From: Megasphaera stantonii
GTDB lineage: Bacteria > Bacillota > Negativicutes > Veillonellales > Megasphaeraceae
Assembly (NCBI RefSeq): GCF_003367905.1
Contig: NZ_CP029462.1
Coordinates: 1,240,001-1,304,000 of the forward strand
Length of the DNA stretch: 64,000 bases
Direction of reading: 5' to 3'
Shown here: piece by piece, positions 33,439 through 46,489 of the stretch
Numbering within the stretch: position 1 is the stretch's first letter
Layout of the letters: each line of letters starts with the position of its first letter
Notes under the pieces: model-generated
What the model saw: the letters and a program-made list of their open reading frames with translations, nothing else
Database searches by the model: none
Told to the model about the DNA's origin: nothing
Position numbers and translations under genes: made by a program

Positions 33439-34713
33439 CTATACGCCTCCTTTCACGGCATACATGACGAGATAGATGACGGCGCCGAGAATTGCGCCGA
33501 CGAGAGAGCCGTTGACGCGAATCATCTGCAAATCGTACCAGACGCTGCTTTCCAGCTGCTGCGCCAGATAATTTCCGTCGTACTTCATGATTTCCTGTTC
33601 CGCCGTCTTGCCGAACCATACCTGGAGCCGCTTCAATTCACGGGCGGCGAAGGCCAAAGCCGTGCGGTTCATCTGTTCCACCTGGTCGGGACTTTGCCGC
33701 CACCGTTCCAGCTTGCCGATGACGTATTTCGCCGCGACGGTGCAGACGCGCTTCTGCCGTTCCGGCGTCTGTACATAGCGCTGCCAGGCTTCCTTCGTGT
33801 CGGGACGGGTAACCAGGCTTTGATACATGCGGTTCTTGTAGCTGTCGATGCGTTCGTGCCATTCGCCGTTGAACTCGATGCGTTCCGTTTGCTTCCACAA
33901 ATAATTCAGGGCCTGCTTGCGCTGCGGCGAATCTTCCCGCTTCGCGTCGTCCAGCAGGCTGAGGCATTTTTCCTGCAATTTTTCGGCGACGTGCTCCGGC
34001 CGGAACATGTCCATCTTGAGGGCCGCCTTGATGGCCCATTCAAAGAGGAAATTCCGTTCGGCATATTGCTGCAGGGACGCCTCGTAAATTTCGCCGATGT
34101 ACTTTTTCATCGTATCGCTCTTGACGAGTATTTCCAGATGAAGAATCATGAAATCGAGAAAATCCTTCCCCGATTCGCCGCGCAGGCCGATCTTAATAGC
34201 CCGGCTCATGATAGGGGCCAAATCGATTTTTTCAATAGCCTGGCCGCCGACGCCGGAAAAGGCCTTGACGACGATTTTCATATCGACGGTATATAAAAAC
34301 GTATTGAGGATTTGCCCAAATACGCGTTCCGCCGACTGAAAGCCCTTCTCCGTGTGGAGATACTCAAGGGTCGCTCCCAATATCGGATGATGCTTCAGCA
34401 CGTTGTACATATTGGGCACCGTCAGGATTTCGCTTTCAATCATGTGACGGGCCATTTCGGCGATCCGTTCCTTGCTGTTCGGAATCAGGGCCGTCTTAAA
34501 GGAAATGCCCAAGGGCCGCCGGAACAGAGCCGTTACGGCATACCAGTCAGCCAGGCCGCCGATCAGGGCCGCTCCGGCTAAATGGGTCAATAACCCGCCC
34601 CAGAAAAAGTCCTGGAACGGATACGCCAGCAGCAGGATAATCGCCGCCGCCGCCAGTATATAATTGGCAATCTGACTGCGTTTAGGCTGCGCCGCCGTGT
34701 GTAATTCAGTCAT
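33439..34713 (-). CDS. DUF445 membrane-anchored protein, copy 1
   Basis: A 424-residue paralogue of the next gene, with the signature LIGGLADWYAVTALFRRPLG and TALIPNSKERIAEMARHMIE, and hydrophobic segments at both ends. The ATG at 34713 (GAGGAGG nine bases upstream) is preferred over the longer frame to 34800, which would overlap the MBL gene. Together with copy 2 it likely forms a hetero-oligomeric membrane assembly (inference from tandem coupling). Substrate and role unknown. Confidence 0.8.
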   Translation of the reverse strand: MTELHTAAQPKRSQIANYILAAAAIILLLAYPFQDFFWGGLLTHLAGAALIGGLADWYAVTALFRRPLGISFKTALIPNSKERIAEMARHMIESEILTVPNMYNVLKHHPILGATLEYLHTEKGFQSAERVFGQILNTFLYTVDMKIVVKAFSGVGGQAIEKIDLAPIMSRAIKIGLRGESGKDFLDFMILHLEILVKSDTMKKYIGEIYEASLQQYAERNFLFEWAIKAALKMDMFRPEHVAEKLQEKCLSLLDDAKREDSPQRKQALNYLWKQTERIEFNGEWHERIDSYKNRMYQSLVTRPDTKEAWQRYVQTPERQKRVCTVAAKYVIGKLERWRQSPDQVEQMNRTALAFAARELKRLQVWFGKTAEQEIMKYDGNYLAQQLESSVWYDLQMIRVNGSLVGAILGAVIYLVMYAVKGGV

Positions 34714-34757
34714 GCTATACCTCCTCTGCTCTTCCAGTATATGCAGATATTGCTGCC

Positions 34758-35456
34758 TTATCGAACTGTCGTTTCCTCGCCTTTGCGGGCCGGTATCCAC
34801 AAGGGCACGCCGCCGTAGGCCGCCTTAAAGTCAGGCGACGGCGACCAGACCGTTCCAAAATGATGCATAGAAACTAACAGCTTGTTCACATGCACCTTGT
34901 CTAAAAATCCTTTTACGCCCCATTCGCGCGCTCCTTCCAGCCGCGCGTCTACGGGGAAAAAGGCAACGTCTACAGACAGGCCGGCCAGTTTCTTCATTTC
35001 CCGGTCGAAATTGCCCTTCGCTTCGGCGTTGTTTTCGTCCGTGTCGCCCAGCCAGTGCCACCAGTTGAGGTCGCCGGCATGGAAGATGGAAAATCCGTCC
35101 GTTTCCACAAAAAAAGAACCGCCTTCGTCTGTAGAGCCATACTGGGTAATCGTTGCGTCTTCCATATGTATTGTATCATATAAACGCATAGTTTGCATTT
35201 TTTTTACGTCTACATCTTCCAGCGTCACGCCGTCGTTGAGAATATAATGGGCCGTATGGGCGGCGAAGTCGGCAATGCGGGGATTGAAGTGGTCTTCATG
35301 CCAGTGGGTGACGAAAAACCATAGGGGCTTATCCCCTTTCGCATAGGATTCCACCTTTCCTGCCGGATCCTTAAAGTAGTCGAATACCAGCACTTTTGTA
35401 TCCGTTTCAACGGCAAAGCCGCTGTGGGCTAAAAACGTAATGTTTAATCCTGTCAT
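34758..35456 (-). CDS. MBL-fold metal-dependent hydrolase (UlaG-like)
   Basis: A 232-residue metallo-beta-lactamase-fold protein. Zinc-ligand motif HWHEDHFNP near 52-60, IFHAGDLNWWHW near 129-140 and a C-terminal VSMHHFGTVW. The N terminus ITFLAHSGFAVETDTKVLVF is typical of the UlaG/YtkL-type branch that cleaves small esters or lactones. The tail (IPARKGEETTVR) is short. ATG at 35456 with AGGAGGAATAG upstream. The DUF445 pair follows after 44 bases and may be cotranscribed. Confidence 0.85.
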   Translation of the reverse strand: MTGLNITFLAHSGFAVETDTKVLVFDYFKDPAGKVESYAKGDKPLWFFVTHWHEDHFNPRIADFAAHTAHYILNDGVTLEDVDVKKMQTMRLYDTIHMEDATITQYGSTDEGGSFFVETDGFSIFHAGDLNWWHWLGDTDENNAEAKGNFDREMKKLAGLSVDVAFFPVDARLEGAREWGVKGFLDKVHVNKLLVSMHHFGTVWSPSPDFKAAYGGVPLWIPARKGEETTVR

Positions 35457-35723
35457 ATCTATTCCTCCTTGCTGTACGTAAATTCCATAGGTATTATCAT
35501 GAGGCTATTATATTATTATACCATTAATTGCGCCTGTTCTTGAAGGCTTGCAGCGACATTATCTTCATTTTCTCCAGATTTCTCCAACCCATCCTCTCAT
35601 GGATATGACTAAGAAGAATATGTTTCGTTTTGTTTATGTCCGATTCGCAAAGGCGAGTACCAAAATAGTCATAGATGAGGTATAATAAGAAGTAATGTAC
35701 TCGTGATTCAGGAGGATTATGGT

Positions 35724-36407
35724 ATGGCTGAAAAAGCACAAATTTTAATTGTCGAAGATGAAAAACAAATTGCTCGTTTTCTTCAGATGGAGCTCGAACA
35801 CGAAGGCTACGAGTGCGGCATCGAAACGAACGGAGCCGCGGCGCTGGACCGCATCGGCCAGGATCATTTCGATTTGATTTTACTGGACGTCATGCTTCCC
35901 GACATCGACGGCCTGACGATCTGCCGCCGGACCCGCGAACTATCCAACGTCCCCATCATGATGCTGTCGGCAAAGGACGACGTCGAAACGAAGGTCGCCA
36001 GCCTGGACTTAGGAGCCAACGACTATCTGACGAAGCCCTTCAACAGCAAGGAATTATTCGCCCGCATCCGCGTGCTCCTGCGCGAACGGGACTATAAGCC
36101 GGCTGACGAAAACTTCCTGCAGCTCCAGGACATGATGCTGTATTTGGACCGCCACGAAGTCGTCATCGGCACGCAGAAAATCATTTTGACGAAGAAAGAA
36201 TTTGAACTCTTGTCCTATTTAATCCGCAATAAAAACATCGTGCTGACCAGAGACCGCATCGTAGAAGAAGTATGGGGATACGATTATATTGGCGACACGA
36301 ACGTCGTCGACGTGTATATCCGCTATATTCGCAGCAAGCTCGGCAAGGAAAAAGGACGGGAATACATTCAGACCATCCGCGGAGTAGGATATGTGGCAAA
36401 GGATTAA
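35724..36407 (+). CDS. OmpR/PhoB-family response regulator
   Basis: A 227-residue regulator. The receiver domain (4-118) has the acidic pair ILIVEDEKQ, the phospho-Asp in ILLDVMLPDIDG (Asp 52-53) and the Lys in TKPFNSKEL. The C-terminal winged helix ends with the family signature NVVDVYIRYIRSKLG and IRGVGYV. Start at 35724 (GGAGG eight bases upstream) rather than the frame-extending codon at 35703. It overlaps the histidine kinase start by 17 bases: a two-gene operon. Target genes are not obvious from position. Confidence 0.95.
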   Translation: MAEKAQILIVEDEKQIARFLQMELEHEGYECGIETNGAAALDRIGQDHFDLILLDVMLPDIDGLTICRRTRELSNVPIMMLSAKDDVETKVASLDLGANDYLTKPFNSKELFARIRVLLRERDYKPADENFLQLQDMMLYLDRHEVVIGTQKIILTKKEFELLSYLIRNKNIVLTRDRIVEEVWGYDYIGDTNVVDVYIRYIRSKLGKEKGREYIQTIRGVGYVAKD

Positions 36408-37839
36408 ACAGGCAATACTGCAGCATCCGACCTTCGCGCCCCTGCCGCTCTTCGCCAAAATGGTGCTCCTCTATTCTTCCATCGTATTCTTTATCCTCAT
36501 CGTCGTATCGGTCATCACCGTCGCCAGCATTCATTACATCATGAACGACTCCATTAAAGAGGATTTGGAATCGAGCGCGCAAAACACCGTAGCCTATTTG
36601 GATTCGTACGGCAAAGTCGACTCTTCCGTCTTCGTCCGGTCCAATCTGCCCAATTTCGTTACCCTGCAAATTTACAACGGCGCCGGCAAATTGGTTTTGG
36701 ATAATTGCCCGACTCATACGATAAAAAAATTGAGCGACCGCCATATCGACGAGGATATTCAGGATAAAACGGTAAACGCCCTGCCGACGACGATACAGGG
36801 CAGCGAAACGACGGAGTTTTCCTATTACAAAAAATGGGACGGCGACGACGGCAAGAGCTACTACCTGCGGTTCTCCCGCCAGCCTGATAAGGAAAACGAC
36901 TTCATTACCCTGCTGTCCAAGCAGCTGCTGGCGTCTATCCTCATCTGCTTGGCCCTGACCGTTCTGACCGGCATGTACCTGATGAAAAAGTCCCTGGCGC
37001 CGCTGCGCATCATCAACGACACGCTGGAAACCATCGAGGTCAACCAGCTCGATAACCGCATTACCCTGTCAGATAACCGCAACGAGCTGCACGACTTAGC
37101 CGTTACGATCAACCAGGCCTTAGACCGCATCGAATACGGCTATAAACAGCAGCAGCAATTTATCAGCGACGCGTCGCACGAGCTGCGCACGCCGATTACC
37201 GTCATCGCCGGCTACGCGGACCTGCTGGACCGCTGGGGAAAAAACGACCCTGCCGTGCTGCAGGAAAGCATTACGACCATCAAGCAGGAAACGGAATACA
37301 TGCGCCAACTCATCGAGCGCCTGTTGTTCTTCGCCCGCACGAACAGCGGCACGCTGAAGAAGCACTTCGCCGACATCAACACGGCCAAGCTGCTCCAGGA
37401 TGTGTACAACGAAGTGACCCTGCTGGATCATGACCATAAAATCACGATTGTGGAAAACGACGAAGCGACGATTTATGCCGAGCCGGGCAGCGTAAAGCAA
37501 ATGCTGCGAATCTTCGTCGACAACGCAGTCAAATACACGCCTGCCGGCGGAAACATCACCCTGTCCTGCCGCCGCGACGGCGACAACGTATACTATTCCG
37601 TATCGGACACGGGCATCGGCATTCCCGAAAAGGATATCGACAGGGTATTTGAACGATTTTACCGCGTCGAACAATCCCGGGCAAAAGAAACAGGCGGCTC
37701 CGGCCTAGGCTTATCCATCGCCCAATATATCGCAAAAGGGAATAACGCCGAGCTCTCGCTGAAAAGCAAATTAAATGAAGGAACGACGATTTCCGTTATA
37801 TTTCCCGTGAAGAAAGAAGAAGAAATAACTGAAGAGTAA
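36391..37839 (+). CDS. sensor histidine kinase
   Basis: A 482-residue membrane kinase pairing with the response regulator upstream. Membrane segments near 21-48 and 178-198 enclose a sensor of about 130 residues on the outer face. Then come a HAMP linker, the phospho-acceptor FISDASHELRTPITVIAGYA near 253-272, the N box VDNAVKYTPAG and G boxes DTGIGIPEKD and GGSGLGLSIA. The C terminus is acidic (KKEEEITEE). Signal unknown; the extracytoplasmic domain has no recognisable binding motif. A strong terminator follows. Confidence 0.95.
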   Translation: MWQRIKQAILQHPTFAPLPLFAKMVLLYSSIVFFILIVVSVITVASIHYIMNDSIKEDLESSAQNTVAYLDSYGKVDSSVFVRSNLPNFVTLQIYNGAGKLVLDNCPTHTIKKLSDRHIDEDIQDKTVNALPTTIQGSETTEFSYYKKWDGDDGKSYYLRFSRQPDKENDFITLLSKQLLASILICLALTVLTGMYLMKKSLAPLRIINDTLETIEVNQLDNRITLSDNRNELHDLAVTINQALDRIEYGYKQQQQFISDASHELRTPITVIAGYADLLDRWGKNDPAVLQESITTIKQETEYMRQLIERLLFFARTNSGTLKKHFADINTAKLLQDVYNEVTLLDHDHKITIVENDEATIYAEPGSVKQMLRIFVDNAVKYTPAGGNITLSCRRDGDNVYYSVSDTGIGIPEKDIDRVFERFYRVEQSRAKETGGSGLGLSIAQYIAKGNNAELSLKSKLNEGTTISVIFPVKKEEEITEE

Positions 37840-37841
37840 AG

Positions 37842-37882
37842 AGTACCCCCGCTGTCTTATTTGCAGAGACAGCGGGGGTACT
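37842..37882 (+). terminator. strong terminator of the two-component operon
   Basis: AGTACCCCCGCTGTCT pairs perfectly with AGACAGCGGGGGTACT. Confidence 0.92.
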
Positions 37883-37994
37883 TTATGTTTCGCGTCGTGT
37901 CATCTTGTTTAGGGTATCGTCATCAAGGCTTCGAATCGGCAGGCTTTGCAGCATAAGCCTATCAGCATTCTATCTTATGTGTCCCGATTCGAAG

Positions 37995-38053
37995 TAAGCG
38001 ACTCATTACCGTTTGCGCGTCGCTTCGCTCCTTCAAACGGTGTTCCCTGCTTA
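37995..38053. repeat. palindromic repeat copy 1
   Basis: Outer arms TAAGC/GCTTA and inner stem CCGTTTG/CAAACGG enclose CGCGTCGCTTCGCTCCTT. One of three copies around the 5S gene. The 37883-38317 stretch has no gene. Confidence 0.8.
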
Positions 38054-38155
38054 TGCTTACTCTAGGAACCTGGAAGGATAGAAAGCCGCACATATACAAA
38101 AAAAGAACGCATACATGTCGTATACGTCTCCTCCTGGCGGTCGTCGCACCTATCA

Positions 38156-38215
38156 GTCGGGTCTGCACACATGAATACTTCTTCATGACATGTGCTGCTT
38201 ACGTACGGACCCGAC
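38156..38215. repeat. long inverted repeat beside palindromic copy 2
   Basis: GTCGGGTC (38156-38163) and GACCCGAC (38208-38215) are perfect outer arms, and an inner CACATG/CATGTG pair extends the structure. It ends two bases before palindromic repeat copy 2. Confidence 0.65.
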
Positions 38216-38216
38216 A

Positions 38217-38276
38217 TAAGTGACTCACACTCGTTTGCGCGTCGCTTTCGCTCCTTCAAACGAGGTTCGCTACTTA
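38217..38276. repeat. palindromic repeat copy 2
   Basis: Outer arms TAAGT/ACTTA and inner stem CTCGTTTG/CAAACGAG around CGCGTCGCTTTCGCTCCTT. Both stems differ from copy 1 by paired changes that keep base pairing. Confidence 0.8.
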
Positions 38277-38317
38277 TCCCAGGGCAAGCCCTGGGTAGAT
38301 GGGAGGTCATTGTATAC

Positions 38318-38353
38318 AAAAAGAGAGCAGTGCCAATGCACTGCTCTCTTTTT
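38318..38353. terminator. rRNA operon terminator
   Basis: AAAAAGAGAGCAGTGC-CAAT-GCACTGCTCTCTTTTT directly after the 5S gene. Confidence 0.92.
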
Positions 38354-38357
38354 GTAA

Positions 38358-38472
38358 TCAGCGGCTTCCTATCCTCCCAGGGGGCCTCCCCCCAAGTACT
38401 TTCGGCGTTTGCGGGCTTAACTGCTGTGTTCGGCATGGGAACAGGTGGATCCCCGCAGCTATCGCCACTGAA
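38358..38472 (-). rRNA. rrf: 5S ribosomal RNA
   Basis: About 115 bases. The ends CAGTGGC and GCCGCTG pair as helix I; the conserved CCGAACACAGCAGTTAAGC core is present. Last gene of the operon. Ends are estimated from helix I. Confidence 0.93.
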
Positions 38473-38596
38473 TTTTTCCTAAGGGCCCGTGCCCTTACAA
38501 CTGCATAAAACGAACTTCCTTAACGAGCCTCCGCTCTGTTTACGGTTCCTTTCTCAGAACCTGCTTCCAGATTCCCTCACCCACTCCCTCCGGGAG

Positions 38597-38658
38597 TAAG
38601 CGACTCGCTCCTGTTTGTGCGTCGCTTCTCAGCTCCTTCAAACAGGGCTCCCTGCTTA
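38597..38658. repeat. palindromic repeat copy 3, in the 23S-5S spacer
   Basis: Outer arms TAAGC/GCTTA and inner stem CCTGTTTG/CAAACAGG around TGCGTCGCTTCTCAGCTCCTT; the stem again changes in pairs relative to copies 1 and 2. It ends at the 23S 3' end. Confidence 0.8.
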
Positions 38659-38659
38659 A

Positions 38660-41566
<2,907 letters not shown>

Positions 41567-41706
41567 TATGTCTTCACCGTTTTTCAGAGTTTCTTCGGTT
41601 CGTTAAGTCTTTCTCTTTTCTTCAAAAAGAGGTTTGTTCGTTTCGTTTTATGCAGTTGTCAAGGTACGGGTCTTTCATCTTTTGCTTGAGAGGTTCATGG
41701 CCTCTC

Positions 41707-41722
41707 AAAACTGAACAATGTG
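41707..41722 (-). other. rRNA processing-stem arm in the 16S-23S spacer
   Basis: AAAACTGAACAATGTG on the plus strand is the exact reverse complement of CACATTGTTCAGTTTT at 43453-43468 in the 16S leader. The two arms would form the RNase III stem that frees 16S. The spacer 41567-41789 contains no tRNA. Confidence 0.75.
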
Positions 41723-41787
41723 TACGTACGTCAGAATGCCGACCTGAAGTTTCGTAACGTCTTCCTCAGAATCCGTTACTTCTTCCC

Positions 41788-43354
<1,567 letters not shown>

Positions 43355-43500
43355 TATGTGAAGAGCTGATTGCTCGTTCTTACTTATTATTGGTGTTACC
43401 TGTTTTGAAATCTTATTGCTAAGACCTCGCACTCTGGCGTATTGTTTCGTATCACATTGTTCAGTTTTCAAAGGCCATGCCGTCTCGCGACGACTTGTAT

Positions 43501-43529
43501 ATCTTACCAGACTCGCCCGGGCTTGTCAA
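43501..43529 (-). promoter_or_regulatory. rRNA promoter P2
   Basis: TTGACA (43529-43524), 17-base spacer, TAAGAT (43506-43501) on the minus strand, about 150 bases before 16S. Confidence 0.75.
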
Positions 43530-43603
43530 GCACTTTTTTGAAGTTCTTTTCAAGCGAACCGGCTATCCGGCCTGCCGCGGCGTCCTGCCGCAACAGCTTG
43601 TTT

Positions 43604-43632
43604 AGTATATCCCCTTTTCGTCCTGTTGTCAA
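43604..43632 (-). promoter_or_regulatory. rRNA promoter P1
   Basis: TTGACA (43632-43627), 17-base spacer, TATACT (43609-43604) on the minus strand, upstream of P2. Tandem promoters are usual for rRNA operons. Confidence 0.8.
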
Positions 43633-43721
43633 GAGATTTTTCCTACAAAAATGTGTGTTTCGGAAAAACACCTGGTAAACGCCGCATCAGGCCGTCTCGT
43701 TTAAATGGCGGCAACAAAAAA

Positions 43722-43752
43722 CGCTAAAGAAATCCAATGGATTTCTTTAGCG
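43722..43752 (-). terminator. terminator of the flavodoxin gene
   Basis: CGCTAAAGAAATCC and GGATTTCTTTAGCG pair perfectly; the minus strand continues TTTTTTG. Confidence 0.92.
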
Positions 43753-43773
43753 AGTCCGTACAAATACAAGCGA

Positions 43774-44217
43774 TTAAACTCCGGCGCCCATCAAGCGGTC
43801 AAGCGTATTTTCTGCAAAGTCCCGAGCAAAAGCCCGCGCTTTCTGATCACTTTCTTCTTTATTATCTTCCCGTTCCGTCGGCGTGACATAGGTGCCGACG
43901 ATTTTGCAGCCCGAAGGAAGGACATCGATGACGGTGCGCAAAATTTTCGCCGAGTCGTCGGAGAAGGGTCCGCTCTGCACTGTGACAAATACGGCGACGT
44001 TTTTATTATCCAATTGTTCCAAAGCCTGCGCAGCGCCGGCGTCTACGGCATCGCCGTCAGCCCAGCAGCCCAAAAAAACGCAGTCGTAGGAGTTGATGTC
44101 GGCCGGCATTTCTTCAACGGGCAGGCACGGCGTACCTTCCGGCAGTCCGCTTACGACGTGTTCGGCAATTTTTTTCGTTCTTCCTGTATGAGACGAGTAC
44201 AATACGATAGATTTCAT
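43774..44217 (-). CDS. flavodoxin-fold protein
   Basis: A 147-residue FMN-binding electron carrier type protein. The phosphate-binding loop reads YSSHTGRTKKIAEHV near residues 6-20; VFLGCWADGDAVDAG and VFVTVQSGPFSDDSAK mark the flavin contacts. The ATG at 44217 fits the flavodoxin start; the frame to 44277 adds an unlikely extension. This subgroup often serves as a small NAD(P)H/flavin partner in gut Firmicutes; the partner enzyme is not evident here. Single-gene unit with its own terminator. Confidence 0.85.
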   Translation of the reverse strand: MKSIVLYSSHTGRTKKIAEHVVSGLPEGTPCLPVEEMPADINSYDCVFLGCWADGDAVDAGAAQALEQLDNKNVAVFVTVQSGPFSDDSAKILRTVIDVLPSGCKIVGTYVTPTEREDNKEESDQKARAFARDFAENTLDRLMGAGV

Positions 44218-44370
44218 GATGTGATCACTTCCCTCTTCTTTCTTAAGACGTTCCGTAAAATGATAATGAAATATCATCTTGCCTAAAGTATATTATTGAG
44301 GTGTTCTTTTGTCAATATATCTCATCACGTTTTACTCATACATTTTTTGCCAGTTCACAAAGAAAAAAAT

Positions 44371-45525
44371 TCACAACAAGACTTCTTTGCCATTCTTTTC
44401 ATTCATGACTTCTACAGCCACCATAGCCATCGCTTTAGCCCCTACTAAGGCCTGCATTTTCCCCAGCTCGCTGCCTGCTGCCGCGGCGAATTTCTCCGTA
44501 TGAGCCGCCGCGTCGTAGCAAATGCAGATTTCCGGCTGACAAGCCCGCGTGACCTGGCTCACGTTGCCTACGTCGCTGGAACCGTCGGCATAATCATCGC
44601 CCTTTACATCGAAGGGTTCATGGAGGGCGTTAAAGGCTTCGGCAAAATATACGTTCATTTTGGCATCTTGTATCATATTTTTATACAGCGGCTCATAATG
44701 AACCATCGCGACCTCGGCCCCGTGCGCCTGGGCAACAGCTTGAGCCAGCTCGCGAATCTGCGGCAGCATGACCGTTTCTAAATACTGCGCGTCGAGAGCC
44801 CGTATCGTAGCCCGCATTACCGCTTTATCGGGGACGATATTGGGCGCGATGCCGCCGTCCGTAATGATAGCGCCAATCAGATGGGTTTCCGTCCATGTCT
44901 GTTCCAGGTCTTTCAGCTGCCGATAAAAATCGACAAGGGCATCCAGCGCGTTGATTCCCTCGTATTCCCTGTCGGCAATATGGGCGGCCTTGCCCAAAAA
45001 GGTAAATTCCATCGGATGAGAGGCATACGACGTGCCGCCGATGCTGGTCGTATCGGCACAGGGATGAAGAATCACAGCAGCGTCCAATTCATCAAATACG
45101 CCCTGGTCGCTCATATACACCTTGCTGCCTGCCGTTTCTTCCGCCGGACAGCCGTATACATGGACAGTCGCGCCGGCGCCGCAGACAGCGGCAAAGGCCA
45201 GGGCCGCCCCGACGCTCATAGCTGCGATGAGATTGTGCCCGCATCCATGGCCAATCTCCGGAAGGGCGTCGTACTCCGCTAAAAATCCCATGTGAAACGG
45301 CCCGTCTCCCCACGAAGCATGAAAGGCTGTCGGAAACGCTTCGGGCACGACGTCTTCCACCGTAAAGCCGGCGTCGCCCAGTACCTTCCGCAAATAGGAC
45401 GACGCCAAATATTCGCTGCCGCCCAATTCGGGATGGGCGTGTATGTAGTCGGCAATTTCATAAATTAAGGACTGCAGCTCGTCGACCTTTCGGCAAGCTG
45501 CTTCCTTCATCTTCTGCTTATCCAT
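44371..45525 (-). CDS. M20-family amidohydrolase/peptidase
   Basis: A 384-residue cytoplasmic metallohydrolase. Metal-ligand regions GHGCGHNLIAAMSVGAALAF near 92-111, the acidic YGCPAEETAGSK near 124-135 and YASHPMEFTFLGKAAHIA. The C-terminal half holds the dimerisation domain and DGSSDVGNVSQ. It resembles the aminobenzoyl-glutamate/N-acyl amino acid hydrolase subgroup (AbgB-like). The ATG at 45525 has GGGAGA upstream. Last gene of the opp operon, 19 bases after the LD-carboxypeptidase gene, so it likely finishes degradation of imported peptides. Confidence 0.88.
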   Translation of the reverse strand: MDKQKMKEAACRKVDELQSLIYEIADYIHAHPELGGSEYLASSYLRKVLGDAGFTVEDVVPEAFPTAFHASWGDGPFHMGFLAEYDALPEIGHGCGHNLIAAMSVGAALAFAAVCGAGATVHVYGCPAEETAGSKVYMSDQGVFDELDAAVILHPCADTTSIGGTSYASHPMEFTFLGKAAHIADREYEGINALDALVDFYRQLKDLEQTWTETHLIGAIITDGGIAPNIVPDKAVMRATIRALDAQYLETVMLPQIRELAQAVAQAHGAEVAMVHYEPLYKNMIQDAKMNVYFAEAFNALHEPFDVKGDDYADGSSDVGNVSQVTRACQPEICICYDAAAHTEKFAAAAGSELGKMQALVGAKAMAMVAVEVMNEKNGKEVLL

Positions 45526-45544
45526 GTCAATCTCCCTTTCTGCT

Positions 45545-46489
45545 TCAGAATGTCGGCGCAGTAATGGCCAGCTCCGCTCCGTCCGCCGTACTGCGCAGCC
45601 AGGCAGTCGCACCGAAGGGAAGCCAGGCGTTATGCCGGCCATGACCGGCAGGAAAGCCCCAAAGGGACGGCTTTCCCCAGCGCTGGGCGTATTGGAATAC
45701 GACTTCCTTTACGGTGAACTCATACTCGCTCTTCTGCGTCGGCTCACAGTGGGCAAAATCGCCGAAGACAAAGGCCGCTGCCCGCTCGGACAATCCTGAC
45801 TGCTCAAACTGGCACAGCATCCGGTCCAGGGCATAGGCGTCTTCGCCGATTTCTTCCAGCAGCACGACGGCAGCCGTGCCGTCCAGCTCATACGGCGTCC
45901 CCGTCAGGACCGACAGGAGCATCATGTTGCCGCCGCACAAGGGACCGGAAACGCAGCCCGGTACGATAGGCTCCAGCATAGTTCCTTCGGGAAGGGAAAG
46001 GGATCGCGCCGAAAAGGGCGACTGCAGCCCCTGGGCAAACTGCTCCCGCGTATAGTCCGACGCCGTATGGCCCAAGGACATGGCCATGGCGCAGTGGACA
46101 GTCGCCATGCGGCAGCGCTGCTGAAACGCCGTGTGCAGGGCCGTAATGTCGCTGAACCCCATAAATAATTTAGGATGGGCCGCAATGAAATCATAATCCA
46201 GAAGCGGCAGCAGCCGGGCCGCCCCATATCCGCCGCGCAGGCAGAGCACGGCGGACACGCCGTCGTCGCCGAAGGCTTCGTGAATATCCTGCGCCCGCAG
46301 CTCATCCGTGCCGGCCAAGTAGCCCCAATGCGCGCCGACAGACCGTCCCAGCTTGACGTCATAGCCTAAGGATCGTATGAAATCGACGCCTTCCTGCAAA
46401 TCGTCGTCCGCCAGGGCAGCCGACGGCGCTACGATGACAATCGTATCGCCTGGCCGCAGCGGTTTCGGAAAAGTATACATGCAGTTCAT
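45545..46489 (-). CDS. LD-carboxypeptidase (peptidase S66)
   Basis: A 314-residue serine peptidase of the LdcA family, which removes the terminal D-Ala from murein tetrapeptides. It shows LRPGDTIVIVAPSA near 11-24, LCLRGGYGAARLLPLLDYD and the nucleophile region LFMGFSDITALHTAF with the catalytic Ser; GEDAYALDRML and the C-terminal GHGRHNAWLPFGA provide the Glu and His. No signal peptide, so cytoplasmic. The ATG overlaps the oppA stop (ATGA). Position after an Opp transporter suggests murein-peptide recycling (inference). Confidence 0.9.
   Translation of the reverse strand: MNCMYTFPKPLRPGDTIVIVAPSAALADDDLQEGVDFIRSLGYDVKLGRSVGAHWGYLAGTDELRAQDIHEAFGDDGVSAVLCLRGGYGAARLLPLLDYDFIAAHPKLFMGFSDITALHTAFQQRCRMATVHCAMAMSLGHTASDYTREQFAQGLQSPFSARSLSLPEGTMLEPIVPGCVSGPLCGGNMMLLSVLTGTPYELDGTAAVVLLEEIGEDAYALDRMLCQFEQSGLSERAAAFVFGDFAHCEPTQKSEYEFTVKEVVFQYAQRWGKPSLWGFPAGHGRHNAWLPFGATAWLRSTADGAELAITAPTF

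Noticed and set aside
35524-35739. 71-codon minus-strand frame
   Set aside because: Covers the response-regulator promoter and ribosome site; no start signal or family pattern.
37995-38658. CRISPR array from three similar repeats
   Set aside because: Repeats are palindromes of about 60 bases with unequal spacing, interrupted by 5S rRNA, and lack a constant repeat/spacer size or cas genes.
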